From Methyloversatilis sp. (GTDB lineage Bacteria; Pseudomonadota; Gammaproteobacteria; Burkholderiales; Rhodocyclaceae), in contig NZ_JAUYNV010000053.1 in NCBI RefSeq assembly GCF_030698125.1, positions 58,717 through 122,716 on the forward strand: 64,000 nt of DNA, written 5' to 3'. The first letter of the stretch is position 1, and each line of letters begins with the position of its first letter. Made by a program: the position numbers and the translations under genes. The notes below the pieces were generated by a model. That model was not told where the DNA came from, searched no databases, and saw only the letters and a list, made by a program, of their open reading frames with translations. This document shows, in pieces, positions 55,376-64,000 of this stretch.

Positions 55376-56494
55376 ATGCAGAGGAATTCGATTCTGAACG
55401 AGCGGCACCGCCAGCTCGGCTCCAAGCTCGACGGCGACACGTGGAACTTCATGCCCATCCCGTGGAGTTACAGCAGCTGTCCGCACGATGAAGTGGTCGC
55501 CACGCGCACGCGCGCCGGGCTGTACGACGTGTCGGCGCTGAACATCGTCAACGTGACCGGGCCCGATGCCGAAGCCGTCATTGACCGCCTGGTCACCATC
55601 GATGTCACGAAGCTGAAGCCGGGCACGGCCCGTCTCGGCGGCGAAGTGAACGAAGCCGGTGCGCTGGTCGACGACATCATGATCATCCGCGACGCCGCCG
55701 ACAGATTCCGCATTTCGCACGGCAGCGGCGCCACGCCGAAGACGCTGGCCGCGCTGGCTGCGGGCAGGAGCGTGACCATCACGTCCGATCAGGACGTGCA
55801 CATCCTGTCGCTGCAGGGGCCGCTGTCGCTCGAGGTGTTGAAACCGCACACGCCGACCGACCTGGCTGCGCTGCCGTATTTCAGCCACGTCGACACCACA
55901 CTGTTCGGCAAGAAGGTCACGCTGGGCCGTGGCGGCTACTCCGGCGAGCGCGGCTACGAGGTGTATTGCAGTGCGGCCGACGCCGTGTTCCTGTGGGACA
56001 CGATTCTCGAAGCGGGCAAGCCGAAGGGCGTCATCCCGTGTTCATGGACCGCGCTCGATCTGACGCGCGTCGAAGGCGCGCTGCTGTTCTTCCCGTTCGA
56101 AATGCCGGAAGGCGACACCACGCCGTGGGAAGTGAACATGGACTGGGCGGTCGACCTCGACAAGGCGGGCGACTACATCGGCAAGGCCGCGGTGCTGCAC
56201 CTGAAGGGGCGCGAGCGCGTGAAGCAGGCCGGCATGACGGTGCTGCACCACGCAGCGGTCGAAGCGGGTGCGAAGGTCTATGACGGCGACACCGAAGTCG
56301 GCGTGGTCACGTCGGCCTCCTACAGCCGCCTGCTGATGCAGTCGCTGGCCATGGTGCACCTGACGCCGGCGAAGTCGTCGATCGGCACCCGTCTGACCAT
56401 CCGCAGCGAGGCCGGCAATCTGGCGGCGCTGGTGGTGCCGACGCCGTTCTACGACCCGCTTCGCCAGCGTACCCATCCCGACAAGAAGCGCTGA
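55376..56494 (+). CDS. dmmD: DmmD, GcvT-like tetrahydrofolate-dependent partner of dimethylamine monooxygenase
   Basis: 372 residues of the GcvT/aminomethyltransferase family. Visible are NVTGPDAEAVIDRL, VDDIMIIRD, LGRGGYSGERGYEVYC and PCSWTALDLTRVEGALLFF. In Ruegeria pomeroyi dmmD, just before dmmABC, is needed for growth on methylated amines although dmmABC suffice for activity in E. coli. The likely job is moving the released formaldehyde to tetrahydrofolate. The start at 55376 has CAGGGAGACACCGGGAA before it. First gene of the operon, 79 bp before dmmA. Confidence 0.87.
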   Translation: MQRNSILNERHRQLGSKLDGDTWNFMPIPWSYSSCPHDEVVATRTRAGLYDVSALNIVNVTGPDAEAVIDRLVTIDVTKLKPGTARLGGEVNEAGALVDDIMIIRDAADRFRISHGSGATPKTLAALAAGRSVTITSDQDVHILSLQGPLSLEVLKPHTPTDLAALPYFSHVDTTLFGKKVTLGRGGYSGERGYEVYCSAADAVFLWDTILEAGKPKGVIPCSWTALDLTRVEGALLFFPFEMPEGDTTPWEVNMDWAVDLDKAGDYIGKAAVLHLKGRERVKQAGMTVLHHAAVEAGAKVYDGDTEVGVVTSASYSRLLMQSLAMVHLTPAKSSIGTRLTIRSEAGNLAALVVPTPFYDPLRQRTHPDKKR

Positions 56495-56572
56495 TCGCGC
56501 ATCGACGCCAGCCCGCTGCGCCCAGACGCGCGGCGGGTCGGCGAGCTCTCTCCCCTTGCCACGAGACGCCGC

Positions 56573-57169
56573 ATGTCCACCCCTGCCATCAAAAGCCAGC
56601 CGGTTTACACCGCGCTCGAATGGGACCGCGCCGGCACCCATCACGTGCTGTTCGTCGCGGCCGATGAGGCGGCGCTGGCGCGCCGACTTTGGGCGCAGCC
56701 GCCTGCCGCCGGCCCGATCACGCTCATCCTCCAGCATGCCGGCGGCGAACCGCTGGCTGGCTGGCTGGCCGAGCGACCGCCCGGCGTTCACACCATCGCC
56801 GCCGCGACGCTGGAACTTGCATTGAAAGCGCTGGGCGACACGCTGCGCGCCGCCCAGATGGGTACCCGGCTGTATCTGGTCGGACCGGAAGACGCCATCT
56901 GGCAGGCGGCGCGCCTGGCCGACGGCTTCGGCATGAGCCGCGACGAAATGCGCCTGATGCAGGCGGGCACGCGCGCCCGGCCGGTGTTCTGCGTGCATTG
57001 CCGCACCGTCACGCGCGGCGTGCACACCCATATCGTGCCGTGCAGCGGCTGTGCGCGTGCGCTGTTCGTACGCGACCATTTTTCGCGTCGTCTGGGCGCC
57101 TACATGGGCTTCCAGATCGACGCCGAAGCGCCGGGCGACATCCCGGCCGCGGAGGTGATCTACCCATGA
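56573..57169 (+). CDS. dmmA: Dimethylamine monooxygenase subunit DmmA-like
   Basis: 198 residues. N-terminal alpha/beta region with ALEWDRAGTHHVLFVAA, and a C-terminal zinc-ribbon-like part (about 160-190) with CVHC and CSGC, followed by ALFVRDHFSRRLGAYMGFQ. This C-terminal domain defines the DmmA family. Gene order and size fit DmmA of the three-subunit enzyme that oxidises dimethylamine to monomethylamine and formaldehyde. The stop overlaps the dmmB start (ATGA). Confidence 0.87.
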   Translation: MSTPAIKSQPVYTALEWDRAGTHHVLFVAADEAALARRLWAQPPAAGPITLILQHAGGEPLAGWLAERPPGVHTIAAATLELALKALGDTLRAAQMGTRLYLVGPEDAIWQAARLADGFGMSRDEMRLMQAGTRARPVFCVHCRTVTRGVHTHIVPCSGCARALFVRDHFSRRLGAYMGFQIDAEAPGDIPAAEVIYP

Positions 57170-58125
57170 GCCACGCATCCCTGAACGTCGAAATCGGCCG
57201 CATCCGCGACCTGGCGCCCGGCATCCGGGAGTTCAGCTTCCGGCGCAGTGACGGCGCCGACTTCCCGGTCTTCTCCGGCGGCAGCCATACCGTGCTGTCG
57301 CTGCCGCTGGGCGATCGCCTGCACCGAAACCCGTATTCACTGCTGGGCGACCCGTCGGTGCGTGACACCTGGCGCATCGCGGTGCGCCTGCAGGAGACGT
57401 CGCGCGGCGGCTCGCGCTGGCTGCACGAAGCGGCGCGCGAAGGCATGCGGCTCGACATCTCCGCACCGGTCAATCTGTTCGCGCTGAACCGCACCGGTCG
57501 CCGCCACATCCTCGTGGCCGGCGGCATCGGCATCACGCCCATCCTTTCGCAGGCGCGCGAACTGGCGCGTCTGGGTGCCGACTTCGAAGTGCATTACGCC
57601 TACCGCGCGCCGGAGTTCGGCGTGTTCGCCGACGAACTCGAAACGCTGGCGCACGGCCGCATCCGCCACTACGTGCAGTCGCGCCGCGAACAGATCGAAT
57701 TCGGCTCGCTGCTGGCCGGTCGCCCGCTCGGCAGCCACTTCTACATCTGCGGCCCGGCCGGCATGGTGGCCGCCAGCCTGAATGCCGGCAAGTCGCTGGG
57801 CTGGCCCGACAGCCATCTGCACAGCGAACAGTTCCTCGCGCCGAGCGGCGGCGAGCCTTTCGACGTGAAGCTCGCGCTCAGCGGCCACACCTTCAGCGTG
57901 CCGAGTGACCTGTCGCTGCTCGAAGCGATCGAACAGCAGGGCGTCGATGCGCCCTATCTGTGTCGCGGCGGCGCCTGCGGCCAGTGCGAACTGGAGGTGC
58001 TCGGCGCCGACGGCGAGCTGATCCATCACGACCTGTATCTGAGCGCCGACGAGCGCGCGTCGGGCACGAAAATCATGCCCTGCGTGTCGCGCCTGAAGGG
58101 CGGCTGCCTGACCCTGAACCTGTGA
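57166..58125 (+). CDS. dmmB: Dimethylamine monooxygenase reductase subunit DmmB
   Basis: 319 residues in phthalate-dioxygenase-reductase order: FMN-binding barrel (HRNPYSLLGDP), NAD-binding domain (GGIGITPILSQARELAR, then YICGPAGMVAA) and a C-terminal [2Fe-2S] ferredoxin domain with CRGGACGQC and a later Cys in KIMPCVSR. It passes electrons from NAD(P)H to the haem subunit. The ATG at 57166 overlaps the dmmA stop; an open frame further upstream within dmmA is a shadow. Confidence 0.92.
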   Translation: MSHASLNVEIGRIRDLAPGIREFSFRRSDGADFPVFSGGSHTVLSLPLGDRLHRNPYSLLGDPSVRDTWRIAVRLQETSRGGSRWLHEAAREGMRLDISAPVNLFALNRTGRRHILVAGGIGITPILSQARELARLGADFEVHYAYRAPEFGVFADELETLAHGRIRHYVQSRREQIEFGSLLAGRPLGSHFYICGPAGMVAASLNAGKSLGWPDSHLHSEQFLAPSGGEPFDVKLALSGHTFSVPSDLSLLEAIEQQGVDAPYLCRGGACGQCELEVLGADGELIHHDLYLSADERASGTKIMPCVSRLKGGCLTLNL

Positions 58126-58135
58126 GGACGACGAC

Positions 58136-59179
58136 ATGACCCTAGCCTTCAAGCCGGACGAAACCTTCCGCGACGACTACACCTACCGCAACTCGCCGGC
58201 CGCCATCCGCCGCTTCCCCTTCCCCTTCCATCAGGACCAGTACATGTACTCGGTCAACATGGAACCGCACGCGGGCGGGCCGGCCGGCTCGGTGTATGAG
58301 CATGCGTTCGACATCGACGAGCACTACATCGCCGAAATGCGCGACCGCGCCATCACGCTGGAGCGCGACCCGGGCCGCTGCGTGTCGCTGCCGCACATGA
58401 TGGACGCCGAGTGGGACACGCTCGAACTACTCATGGAATCGATGGCGCGCGACTACCCCGATCTGTTCGTGCTGAACAAGGACGGCGATCGCTGGCACTG
58501 GGTGAACAAGCCGCTGGGCATCGACCAGTCCTTCACCTTCGGCGACGCCGCCACCTTGCCGTGCCCGCCGTTCGAATACATCACGCGCCAGACCCAGGGT
58601 GATTTCGTCATCATGGATCAGCGCAACAACGACCTGTTCGCCGATGCCGGCATGATCACCTCGCAGGCCGACTGGTCGCTCACCTTCGACGTCGGCATGA
58701 GCTTCATGGAATGGCACGGCCCGGTGCCGCTGGCGCACGAGCTGGGCGTGTTCGAGCGCGCACTCAAATACCTGCTGATGCTGCAGCAGGGTCGCCCGGT
58801 GCGCCGCCTGAACTGGACCATGACGATCAACCCGCGCCTCGATACCGCGCCCGAAACCTATCCCGAATGGGGTCAGGACCGCGCCAGCGTCACGCCGGAC
58901 AATGTCGGCGCCAAGGTGCATCTGCGGGTGGAACTGCAGACCCTGTTCCGCCTGCCGCGCAGCAACGGCATGCTGTTTTCGATCCGCGGCTATCTCGCCA
59001 GCATGGAAGAACTGGCGACCTACCCGCGCTGGGCCAGGCGCCTGAACCGCGTGCTCGGCTCGCTGCCGAACGAGCTGGCCGAATACAAGGGTCTGGTGCG
59101 CTACCGCCAGACCACCCTCGACTGGTTGGCCCGCCACGACGACGGCGCCCCGCTCGCGGTGGGCACGCAGCCGGAATAG
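58136..59179 (+). CDS. dmmC: Haem-dependent oxidative N-demethylase subunit DmmC
   Basis: 347 residues of the DUF3445/HODM alpha family, in which a PAS-fold haem site does O2-dependent N-demethylation. Family blocks here are RRFPFPFHQDQYMYSVNM, HWVNKPLGIDQSFTF, DWSLTFDVGMSFMEWHGPVP and RQTTLDWLARHDD near the end. It is the probable catalytic subunit of dimethylamine monooxygenase. It begins 10 bp after dmmB and is last in the operon; no strong terminator was seen after it. Downstream methylamine (N-methylglutamate) genes are not in this window. Confidence 0.92.
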   Translation: MTLAFKPDETFRDDYTYRNSPAAIRRFPFPFHQDQYMYSVNMEPHAGGPAGSVYEHAFDIDEHYIAEMRDRAITLERDPGRCVSLPHMMDAEWDTLELLMESMARDYPDLFVLNKDGDRWHWVNKPLGIDQSFTFGDAATLPCPPFEYITRQTQGDFVIMDQRNNDLFADAGMITSQADWSLTFDVGMSFMEWHGPVPLAHELGVFERALKYLLMLQQGRPVRRLNWTMTINPRLDTAPETYPEWGQDRASVTPDNVGAKVHLRVELQTLFRLPRSNGMLFSIRGYLASMEELATYPRWARRLNRVLGSLPNELAEYKGLVRYRQTTLDWLARHDDGAPLAVGTQPE

Positions 59180-59350
59180 CGGCGGCTGGCCGACTTGATG
59201 CGCCGCAACTTCGCCGGCGCGCGATGCCGGCCTTGCATATCACCACCGCCGGGCCGGATGTCGGATCAGGTCCTGCGTCATGCAAATGTCACCTCCGGGT
59301 AGCGATGTCGGGCGATACTGGTACGCATTCAATATGCGTACGGGTTCGAC

Positions 59351-62191
59351 ATGTCTTCGGGAAAATACCCCATCGTTCTGCTGGCGCTAGCCCTCGCGGC
59401 GCCCCTGCCGGTGGCGGCGGGGCTTTACGATGGCCCGGTCGATCCGACGTCGTTGGCGGCCGCGTATGAGGGTTGGCGCAAGCTCAAGGACGAGGTGTAC
59501 CTCATCGTCCCGAACAACGGCGCCATTTACGGCGGCGGGTTCAACCTTTGTTGCAGTTCCGGCGTCGTTTTCCATGGCGAATCCTACGGGCCCGACTACT
59601 GGCCGTGGCTCCACTCCTGGTCCGCCTTCAGCGACGCCGATCTGGGCGACCCCGGTGCAACGCTCTACCTGGGTTCGGAGCTGCTCGTCATCGGGGCAAG
59701 TTTTGACACCTTCCGCGATGTCGTCATCGGTTACACCATGTCGCAGTCCGGAGTCCATTACGTCGACCTTCCGATTCTGACGCCTGATGGCACGCCGGTG
59801 CCTGCGCCGACGCCGATGCCGGTCGTACCCCGACCGGCCGGGCCGGCCTGGATCGACACGCAGGGCAACACCTTCGGCATCCACGGCCAGGTCACGGCTC
59901 ACCAGACGCTGTACAAGCAGGGTGCGGGCACGCTGCGCCTGACGCATGCAGACAACGTCTGGCATGCCGCGCCGGTGGTGGATGACGGCGTGCTGGCTGC
60001 ACATGCCGCGAGCCTGCAGACGGATGTGTTGCTGCGTGGTGGCGCGTTGATGTTCGAACAGTCCGACACCGGTCACTTCGATCACGTCGTGTCGGGCACC
60101 GGCACGGTGGTCAAGGCGGGCAGCGCCGAACTGCTGCTGACCCGCGCTCAAACATTCACCGGCGATCTGCATGTAGCCGAAGGTCGTCTGACCTTCGCCG
60201 CAGATGCCGACCCCGGTCAGAGGCCGCGCATCCTGGTAGAGCTGGATGCCACGCTGGACCTTGCTGCCCGGACGACGACAACCGAAGCGTCGAGTGTGGC
60301 GGGTGCCGGCGATGTGGTTCTCGGCAGCGGCGCGCTGCTGATCAGCGGCGTGCCACAGCTGGACGACACCTTCGCCGGTCGGCTGTCCGGGGCCGGCATG
60401 CTTGAGGTGGGCAGCAATGCGCGCATCGAACTGACCGGGCACAACACGCAGGCCGGCGGCACCCTGGTGCGCGGCACACTGATCGCCGGCAGCGACTTCA
60501 GTCTGGGCGCGGCCGGGCAGGCCTTGCGTCTCGATGGCGGTCGGCTGCAGTTGTCGTCGGCGCTTGAACTGGCGCGTGCGCTGCACAGCGTCGGTGACAG
60601 CGCCGTCGATCTCGGCGATCACCGGCTCACCCTCGCCGACAGCCTGTCCGGCGATGGCACGCTCAGAAAGTCCGGCAGCGGCGAACTCGCGCTGACGCAG
60701 GCTGGCCGCTTCACTGGCACGGTGGATGTGGGCGCCGGCACGCTGGCGCTGCAGGGGCGCGGCAGCACCGGGGACGCAAGCCATATCTATCTGGCGCACG
60801 ACGCGGTATTCGATCTCAGCGCGGCGGATGGCGCGCGCACGCTGGCCGGTCTGTCGAACCTTGGAGGCGGCGCCACGGTCAAGCTGGGTGACAACGCGCT
60901 GCGCGTCCACCAATCCGGGGGCCGCCGGGTTTTCGGCGGTCGCATAGAAGGGAGCGGTGCATTCGAAAAGGACGGCAGCGGCACACAGGTCGTCGGTGAC
61001 GCGGCCTGGACGGGCACCACGCGCGTCCTTGCGGGCGAATTGTCGGTCAGCCCCGGGCTCGCCAGCCAGCGCGTGGAGAACGAGGGCGTGCTGCGCATGA
61101 CAAACGCCGACACGGCTGCGTGGTCGGGTGAGTTGTCGGGCGCTGGCCGCTTTGTGAAATCAGGCGAAGGCCTGCTCTGGCTGCGCGGTGCCAACACGCA
61201 GGCGTTTGTCGAGGTTCAGCAAGGCGCGTTGGTCGGTCGCAGCAGTACGCTCGGCCGCGACATCGACGTGGCCCACGGTGCCGGCGTGGGATTCTTCATC
61301 GACGAAGACGACACGCACCATGGCACGGTCCGCGGCGCGGGCGTGCTGTACAGCTATGGCAACGGCGCGCTGACGCTGGCCGGCACCTACGCTCACAGCG
61401 GCGGCACCGCCATCAGCAATACGCTGCGCATCGACAGCGATGCCCGGCTGGGTGACCCACGCGCCGGCCTGCTGATTGCCGGGGGCACGCTGCAGGCGCT
61501 CGACGATCTCACACTGCGCCGGCATATCGCGCTCGGCGCCGATGGCGGCACGCTCGACAGCAACGGCTTCGACATCACGCTGATCGGCCGCATCGACGGA
61601 CCGGGCGGTTTGACCAAGGCGGGCAGCGGCCGGCTGACCTTGCTGGGCGATTACGACTACGCCGGTCACACCGTGGTCGCCGCCGGTGAACTGGTATTCG
61701 GCGGTGCGCTCGAGGGCAGCTTTGAAGTGCTGGCCGGCGCACGGCTGGTCGCCTCGGGGGTCCTCGGTGGCGACATATCGGTCAGCGGAGGCGGCAGCCT
61801 GTTGCTGACGGGCGAAGCCCTGTCGGTAACCGGCCTGATCGACCTCGGCGGCACGCTGAACTTCGACCTTGCCGGTGGCTTGCGCACCGGGCCCATGCTC
61901 GCCGCCGGCACGCTGATGATTTCGCAGGCGGCCGAACTTTCACTGGTCGGCTTCGATCCCGCACACCGCGCGCAACGCATCGAGTTGGCCCGGGCCAACG
62001 AAGTAGTGTTCGCCGAAGCCGGCCGGCTCGCACTGTCCGGTGACCTGACGCAGGCGGGTTACCGACTTGAGGTATCGAACGGCACGCTGGCCCTGATTGC
62101 AGCGCCGGTACCTGAACCTTCGACGATTGTTTTGTTGCTGGCGGGGTTGGGGGTTGTTGTCTGCCGTGTCGCGTTCGCCAGAGATTGCTGA
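59351..62191 (+). CDS. Autotransporter-repeat beta-helical protein with PEP-CTERM signal
   Basis: 946 residues. Signal peptide to about 23 (LPVAA/G). A unique N-terminal region of about 170 residues (with CCSSGVVFHGESYG) is followed by many autotransporter-associated beta-strand repeats, for example GAGTLRLTHADN, GSGELALTQAGRFTGTV and GSGRLTLLGDYDYAGHT, predicted to make a beta-helix. It ends with VPEPS, a hydrophobic stretch (IVLLLAGLGVVV) and R/C, the PEP-CTERM sorting signal cut by exosortase. No autotransporter barrel is present, so export is by Sec and surface display by exosortase. The RHS gene starts 2 bp later. Confidence 0.85.
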   Translation: MSSGKYPIVLLALALAAPLPVAAGLYDGPVDPTSLAAAYEGWRKLKDEVYLIVPNNGAIYGGGFNLCCSSGVVFHGESYGPDYWPWLHSWSAFSDADLGDPGATLYLGSELLVIGASFDTFRDVVIGYTMSQSGVHYVDLPILTPDGTPVPAPTPMPVVPRPAGPAWIDTQGNTFGIHGQVTAHQTLYKQGAGTLRLTHADNVWHAAPVVDDGVLAAHAASLQTDVLLRGGALMFEQSDTGHFDHVVSGTGTVVKAGSAELLLTRAQTFTGDLHVAEGRLTFAADADPGQRPRILVELDATLDLAARTTTTEASSVAGAGDVVLGSGALLISGVPQLDDTFAGRLSGAGMLEVGSNARIELTGHNTQAGGTLVRGTLIAGSDFSLGAAGQALRLDGGRLQLSSALELARALHSVGDSAVDLGDHRLTLADSLSGDGTLRKSGSGELALTQAGRFTGTVDVGAGTLALQGRGSTGDASHIYLAHDAVFDLSAADGARTLAGLSNLGGGATVKLGDNALRVHQSGGRRVFGGRIEGSGAFEKDGSGTQVVGDAAWTGTTRVLAGELSVSPGLASQRVENEGVLRMTNADTAAWSGELSGAGRFVKSGEGLLWLRGANTQAFVEVQQGALVGRSSTLGRDIDVAHGAGVGFFIDEDDTHHGTVRGAGVLYSYGNGALTLAGTYAHSGGTAISNTLRIDSDARLGDPRAGLLIAGGTLQALDDLTLRRHIALGADGGTLDSNGFDITLIGRIDGPGGLTKAGSGRLTLLGDYDYAGHTVVAAGELVFGGALEGSFEVLAGARLVASGVLGGDISVSGGGSLLLTGEALSVTGLIDLGGTLNFDLAGGLRTGPMLAAGTLMISQAAELSLVGFDPAHRAQRIELARANEVVFAEAGRLALSGDLTQAGYRLEVSNGTLALIAAPVPEPSTIVLLLAGLGVVVCRVAFARDC

Positions 62192-62193
62192 AA

Positions 62194-64000
62194 ATGACCT
62201 TTGACTTGTCAAGTTCGGAAATGGTGTCTTTCGTTTCAGAGCGCGGTCAGAAGCTACTTCGCTCAAATTTCGTTGCATTGCTGCTGCTGGTTCCGCACAC
62301 ATCAGTAAATGCCGAGGAGCCTCAGGCTTGTTTGTTCAATGACCATGGCTATGTCTTTTATGGAGCGAGCCATCCGGAGGTTTTCGATCTTGTCGAAAGT
62401 GCACTCAATTCGAACCCGGTGGATCCCTACACCTATGTGCTTGATGACAGGTACAACACTGGCTACACATGGCTTGGAGAAGGTCGTGTTGCGGGTAGCG
62501 TCTACTCGCGTTACGCCACGCTCTTTAACGATGACGGGTCGGGCCCTTATTCTTGGAGGCCTCTCTACAACGTCACTTGTTGCCCCAGCGGTTCAACACC
62601 GGAATACTATTTGGCGTGTCGCGCCGACCAGTGGATCGCTGCGGCAAGCGCCAAGCAGTCAGACCAACAGTGCCCGTCGCTCAGGCATCCGGTTTCGCTG
62701 GCCAGCGGCAACAAGTTCCTCCTCCAGCGGGACATTCAGTCCGGACCGATTGATTTCTCCCGAACGTACAACAGCCTGAGCACGCGAGCGGGCTACACGG
62801 AATTGATCACGGGCAGTCCGAGTGGCGTCATGCCGCTCGGTGCCGGCTGGACATTCGATTACCAGCAGCAGATCCGGCTGCCTTCGGATTCAACCACGAC
62901 GGCGTGGTCGATTCGCACCGGGGGTCGGGTACTGACGTTTCAGCTCTCCGGCTCGACATGGAATGCGGAAGCGGACGTGAGCGACCGCCTGATCGAGCTC
63001 AAGAACAGCTCAGGCGTTCGTACAGGTTGGCGCTACTGGGACGCCGCAGAGGAGCGCGCTGAGACCTTCGACGCGTCGGGCAAGCTTGAGTCAGTGCGCG
63101 AGCGCGACGGCACCGTGCGCACGGTGACCTACAGCGATGGCACGGATGGCAGCGTGTCGGGCAACGGCGGCTTCGTCCTGGATGCGTCCGGCAATCCGAC
63201 GACGACGGTGCTGCCCGCCGGTCGTCTTCTGCGCGTACAGGACAGCCAGGGCCAGAAGCTCACGTTCGGACACGACGCGAGTGGCCGCATCGTCAAGGTC
63301 ACGAATTCGGCCGCTCAGTCGGTGCGCTACGGCTACGACGGGGCCAACCAGCTGACTACGGTTGCTTACCCGGACAGCACGGTCCGCACCTATCACTACA
63401 ACGAAGCCGCTCATACGGGTGGGGCCAACCTGCCGGGTGCTTTGACCGGCATCACCGACGAGAACGGCGCCCGGTTTGCCACCTACGAGTACAACAGCGA
63501 CGGTCGTGCCATCGGCGAGTCGCTGGCAGGTGGGGCGGATGCCGCAACGCTCGCCTACACCCAGAATATCAACCGCAACGTCACCCAGACAGTGGTGACG
63601 GATGCGCTGGGCACGGCGCGCACCTACAGCTTCGCCACCCAGTTCGGCGTCACGCGCTCGACCGGTGTAAGCCAACCCGGAGGTCCGGGGTGCGGCGCGG
63701 CCTCATCTGCCATCACGTACGACGGCAACGCCAATGTCGCAAGCCGCACCGACTTTGCGGGGAACAAGACCTGCTACGGCAGCGATCTTGCGCGCAACCT
63801 TGAGACGGTACGCGTTGAAGGGCTCGGTGCCGCAGACGCCTGCCCGGCGACACCGGCTGGCTACAGCCCGACGGCCACCCAGCGTCGAATCAGCACCGAG
63901 TGGCATCCGCTGTGGCGCCTGAAGGTGCGCGAGGCACAACCGAAGAAGATCACGACCTGGGTCTATCACGGCCAGCCGGATCCGACGGCAGGCGGGGCGA
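62194..64000 (+). CDS. RHS/YD-repeat protein (5' part, open at window end)
   Basis: At least 602 codons, open through the right edge. Hydrophobic segment near residues 27-42 (NFVALLLLVPHTSVNA/E) reads as a signal peptide. The first 165 residues are unlike the rest, then a DUF6531-like block (GNKFLLQRDIQSGPIDFSRTYNS shown by its key FSRTYNS) and RHS repeats such as YSDGTDGSVSGNGGF, YGYDGANQLTTVAYPDSTV and YEYNSDGRAIGESL. RHS proteins form hollow shells, often with a C-terminal toxin, not visible here. The 5' 500 bp are richer in A/T than the neighbours. ATG at 62194 is used; 62221 is possible. Confidence 0.8.
   Translation, partial: MTFDLSSSEMVSFVSERGQKLLRSNFVALLLLVPHTSVNAEEPQACLFNDHGYVFYGASHPEVFDLVESALNSNPVDPYTYVLDDRYNTGYTWLGEGRVAGSVYSRYATLFNDDGSGPYSWRPLYNVTCCPSGSTPEYYLACRADQWIAAASAKQSDQQCPSLRHPVSLASGNKFLLQRDIQSGPIDFSRTYNSLSTRAGYTELITGSPSGVMPLGAGWTFDYQQQIRLPSDSTTTAWSIRTGGRVLTFQLSGSTWNAEADVSDRLIELKNSSGVRTGWRYWDAAEERAETFDASGKLESVRERDGTVRTVTYSDGTDGSVSGNGGFVLDASGNPTTTVLPAGRLLRVQDSQGQKLTFGHDASGRIVKVTNSAAQSVRYGYDGANQLTTVAYPDSTVRTYHYNEAAHTGGANLPGALTGITDENGARFATYEYNSDGRAIGESLAGGADAATLAYTQNINRNVTQTVVTDALGTARTYSFATQFGVTRSTGVSQPGGPGCGAASSAITYDGNANVASRTDFAGNKTCYGSDLARNLETVRVEGLGAADACPATPAGYSPTATQRRISTEWHPLWRLKVREAQPKKITTWVYHGQPDPTAGGA

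Noticed and set aside
46517..59179. Genomic island or transposon carrying the amine genes
   Set aside because: Repeats flank part of the block, but no integrase, transposase or target duplication was seen and codon use looks like that of the neighbours.

Overview
This window is high-GC, gene-dense chromosomal DNA from a betaproteobacterium. The rpsU-yqeY-dnaG-rpoD block, the leuS-lptE-holA order, an exosortase-type (PEP-CTERM) surface protein and genes for stepwise trimethylamine demethylation suggest a methylotrophic member of the Rhodocyclales, perhaps near Methyloversatilis. That assignment is inference from gene content; no rRNA or species marker is present. No transposase, integrase, prophage or CRISPR array was recognised.

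Layout. 0-6.5 kb: the end of an efflux outer-membrane factor, a bactofilin, a GlrK-QseG-GlrR-like sigma-54 two-component operon, its likely target (a BON-domain gene behind a -24/-12 promoter) and an ODP-type diiron hydrolase. 6.9-16.9 kb: housekeeping genes, including tRNA-Ile2(CAT), a phosphodiesterase, a CBS protein, rpoD, dnaG, yqeY, rpsU, tsaD, plsY, folB, ogt and a chalcone-isomerase-like protein. 17-20 kb: a TPR plus outer-membrane-barrel protein (Slam-like) paired with a FecR-domain protein whose C-terminus looks like a Slam substrate. 20-42 kb: two CPA2 antiporters, MarC, proA, holA, lptE, leuS, an MscS channel, uvrD, a poly-gamma-glutamate-hydrolase-like protein, two orphan ParA-like ATPases, several oxidoreductases and small exported proteins.

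42-59 kb is the most distinctive part. A PAS protein with a degenerate GGDEF domain is divergent from a NarX/NarL-type two-component pair. Then come an APC permease and a TorF-type porin (minus strand), and on the plus strand tmm (trimethylamine monooxygenase), tdm (TMAO demethylase), a J-domain protein and dmmDABC (dimethylamine monooxygenase and its partner). Together these would import trimethylamine or TMAO and convert them to dimethylamine and then monomethylamine, with formaldehyde probably captured by tetrahydrofolate.

Three promoters in this block, ahead of torF, tmm and dmmD, share one architecture: a 7-2-7 inverted repeat that fits the NarL heptamer rule, a conserved TGAGAA, a -35-like TTGTYC, a 17-bp spacer and a -10-like hexamer at the same distance. 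They look like the regulon of the adjacent NarXL-like pair. I consider this predicted methylated-amine regulon the strongest new signal here.

59-64 kb: a 946-residue beta-helical, autotransporter-repeat-type protein ending in a PEP-CTERM sorting signal, followed by the start of an RHS/YD-repeat protein that runs off the window.
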